Shown piece after piece: positions 4,501 to 5,981 of a stretch of 5,981 nt of DNA. Source of the stretch: Prevotella sp. (GTDB lineage Bacteria > Bacteroidota > Bacteroidia > Bacteroidales > Bacteroidaceae); assembly GCA_021204735.1 (NCBI GenBank), contig JAJPYV010000241.1:1-5981 (forward strand), given 5' to 3'. The notes below the pieces were generated by a model. It was not told the DNA's origin. It saw only the letters and a list, made by a program, of their open reading frames with translations, and ran no database searches. The position numbers and the translations under genes are program-made. The first letter of the stretch is position 1, and every line of letters starts with the position of its first letter.

Positions 4501-5943
4501 ATGAACAAAAAGAAGATAAAGCGAGATGGAATTTATTTCGTGGGAGAATCGGCAAACGATGTTACTGGTTCGCAATATTTAGTTCGTTTCAGAAACCGTC
4601 AATGTTTATTAGAATGTGGGCTGCATCAATCGAGGACTAATGATTACCTTGATTCATATAAGATAAATTCAGCGAAGTTTGCTTTTAAACCAAAAGAGAT
4701 AGACTATGTTTTTGTTGCGCATCCGCACATTGACCATTGCGGACTTTTGCCACGATTGGTTAGAGAGGGATTTTGCGGAAAGATTATAGCGACCAAAGAA
4801 ACGGCACTGGTGATGAAATCGCTACTGCTCAACTCTTGCTTTATCGTAAATAATGAAGCGAGAATACTGTCTAAAAGGTTTAAGCGAGAATATGCACCAC
4901 TGTATGAGGAAGAAGATGTTTATAATACTCTCTCACTCATTGAAGTACATGAGGAATATGACCAGATAATTGAATTGGATGATAATATCAGTTTTCAATG
5001 GCTCAGAAATTCTCATTGTGTTGGAGCGGCACAGCTACAGCTTATATTGACATCACAGGGAATAAAACGAAAAATATTGTATACCTCTGATATCGGAGCG
5101 TTAAACACGAATAATCATTTTGTGGATGTCACTGAAATACCAAAGTTTTTCAATGATGTCGTTATCATGGAGTCCACCTACGGAGATGCAAAAAAGCCAA
5201 ATCTCAAAGGGCGCAATTTTGATATTGTTCATTTTAAAACAGCCATAGATACAGTCTTGGAAAGAGGCGGCAGTGTGGTACTGCCCTGTTTCAGTTTTAG
5301 CAGGACGCAGGAAATCTTGACAACTATATATGATATATATGCTGATGATGAAAATTTCAAAACACAGGTTGTTGTGGATTCAAAGTTGAGCTGCGAGATT
5401 AGCGATTTATATTTCTCTCTGCTCAAAGGTGAGGACTTGGATTTATGGGATAAGGTTTACCATTGGGAGAATGTGAAGTTTATTTCTGAGAGCGCAGACT
5501 CTAAAGAATGTCTGGCAGACAATAAGCCAAAGATTATAATTTCATCTTCCGGCTTTTGCACCAATGGCAGGATTGTAAACTATCTCAAAAAATATATTAA
5601 AGACACAAACAGTATGATTATATTTTCTGGTTACACTGGTGATAATAACTCATACTTGTCATATAGAATTAAAAATGGTCGTGAGTATAAGACTATAAGT
5701 ATCAACAAAGAAAAGGTTCCAAATCGTGCCGATTGTATAACCTTGTCTACTTTCAGTAGCCATGCCAACCATGATGATTTAGTCAAATACGGAAGTTCGT
5801 TAAAGACTAATAAAGTGGTTTTGGTTCATGGTTCGGCAGAAAGCAAGAAATGCCTGTCTGAAAAATTAAAGACGGCGATTTCAAAAAACAACAAGACATA
5901 CAGGGTACTTTCTGCATTTAAAGGAATGGTTATACACTTGTAA
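4501..5943 (+). CDS. Beta-CASP metallo-beta-lactamase ribonuclease
   Basis: A 480-residue predicted zinc-dependent ribonuclease of the CPSF73/TTHA0252-like beta-CASP group, cytoplasmic. The metal-site motifs are complete: LLECG (36-40, E38 where most relatives have D), HPHIDH (74-79), H172 in SHCVGAAQ, and D197 in TSDIG. The beta-CASP motifs follow: motif A in ESTYGD (E224), then family blocks LPCFSFSRTQE (261-271), SSSGFCTNGR (348-357) and IFSGYTGD (374-381), motif B H421 in FSSHANH, and motif C H443 in LVHG. In this family, histidine at motif C marks RNA enzymes rather than DNA enzymes such as Artemis. Length is slightly above the usual 430-460, with no KH domain or signal peptide. ATG 4501 follows AGGGG (4488-4492) by eight bases. 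Its position after two tRNAs suggests RNA processing or turnover, perhaps of phage or host transcripts; that is inference. Endo- versus exonuclease activity cannot be told from sequence alone. Confidence 0.9.
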   Translation: MNKKKIKRDGIYFVGESANDVTGSQYLVRFRNRQCLLECGLHQSRTNDYLDSYKINSAKFAFKPKEIDYVFVAHPHIDHCGLLPRLVREGFCGKIIATKETALVMKSLLLNSCFIVNNEARILSKRFKREYAPLYEEEDVYNTLSLIEVHEEYDQIIELDDNISFQWLRNSHCVGAAQLQLILTSQGIKRKILYTSDIGALNTNNHFVDVTEIPKFFNDVVIMESTYGDAKKPNLKGRNFDIVHFKTAIDTVLERGGSVVLPCFSFSRTQEILTTIYDIYADDENFKTQVVVDSKLSCEISDLYFSLLKGEDLDLWDKVYHWENVKFISESADSKECLADNKPKIIISSSGFCTNGRIVNYLKKYIKDTNSMIIFSGYTGDNNSYLSYRIKNGREYKTISINKEKVPNRADCITLSTFSSHANHDDLVKYGSSLKTNKVVLVHGSAESKKCLSEKLKTAISKNNKTYRVLSAFKGMVIHL

Positions 5944-5949
5944 GGAGGG
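5944..5949 (+). promoter_or_regulatory. Strong ribosome binding site of the next gene
   Basis: GGAGGG directly follows the nuclease stop TAA (5941-5943). Read with the stop's last bases it gives AAGGAGGG. It lies seven bases before ATG 5957, so it supports that start and continued co-transcription. Confidence 0.7.
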
Positions 5950-5956
5950 TACTGAA

Positions 5957-5981
5957 ATGGAAACTACTGCGGTTTATAACT
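5957..5981 (+). CDS. Start of the next gene (partial)
   Basis: ATG 5957 opens a frame reading METTAVYN to the window edge, 13 bases after the nuclease stop and behind a strong GGAGGG site. The spacing shows the operon continues. Eight residues do not allow identification. Confidence 0.65.

Noticed and set aside
4501..5943. DNA-repair type beta-CASP nuclease (Artemis/Snm1) or tRNase Z
   Set aside because: Motif C is histidine, as in RNA enzymes, which argues against the DNA group. The long beta-CASP insert is absent from tRNase Z.

Overview
The window reads as a stretch of a large bacteriophage, or a phage-like element, of a Firmicutes host, most likely a clostridial anaerobe. The reasons are the AT-rich sequence, strong AGGAGG-type ribosome binding sites with some TTG starts, tightly packed genes on one strand, two tandem tRNA genes without encoded CCA, and a single-chain RNA polymerase of a type known mainly from phages. 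No capsid, tail or integrase gene is present, so phage origin is an inference. Every supported gene is on the + strand.

Layout: 1-39 is the tail of an upstream gene. 54-2846 encodes a 930-residue protein with the signature motifs of the YonO/QDE-1 branch of double-psi beta-barrel RNA polymerases, including a DxDGD metal-binding loop. Overlapping it by 17 bases is a 304-residue protein (2830-3744) with a probable winged-helix segment and two four-cysteine zinc ribbons. The pair closes with a hairpin that looks like a bidirectional intrinsic terminator (3735-3765) and contains the second gene's stop codon.

3766-4127 holds no convincing protein gene apart from a doubtful 40-codon hydrophobic reading frame. 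It contains a TA-rich repeat patch, a pyrimidine tract and three predicted hairpins, two of them strong. One hairpin arm can pair perfectly with a second downstream partner, so the region may produce a structured RNA or act as a switching leader for the tRNAs. tRNA-Tyr(GTA) and tRNA-Asn(GTT) follow with no base between them. The tRNA-Tyr has an unusual fold.

After the tRNAs come a 57-residue protein of unknown function and a complete 480-residue beta-CASP metallo-beta-lactamase ribonuclease (4501-5943). Another gene then begins at 5957 behind a strong ribosome binding site.

Read together, the window joins a transcription module (polymerase plus putative DNA-binding partner) to an RNA module (candidate structured RNA, tRNAs and a beta-CASP nuclease). 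A shared program of phage-directed RNA synthesis and processing is plausible, but that link is inferred from gene order only.
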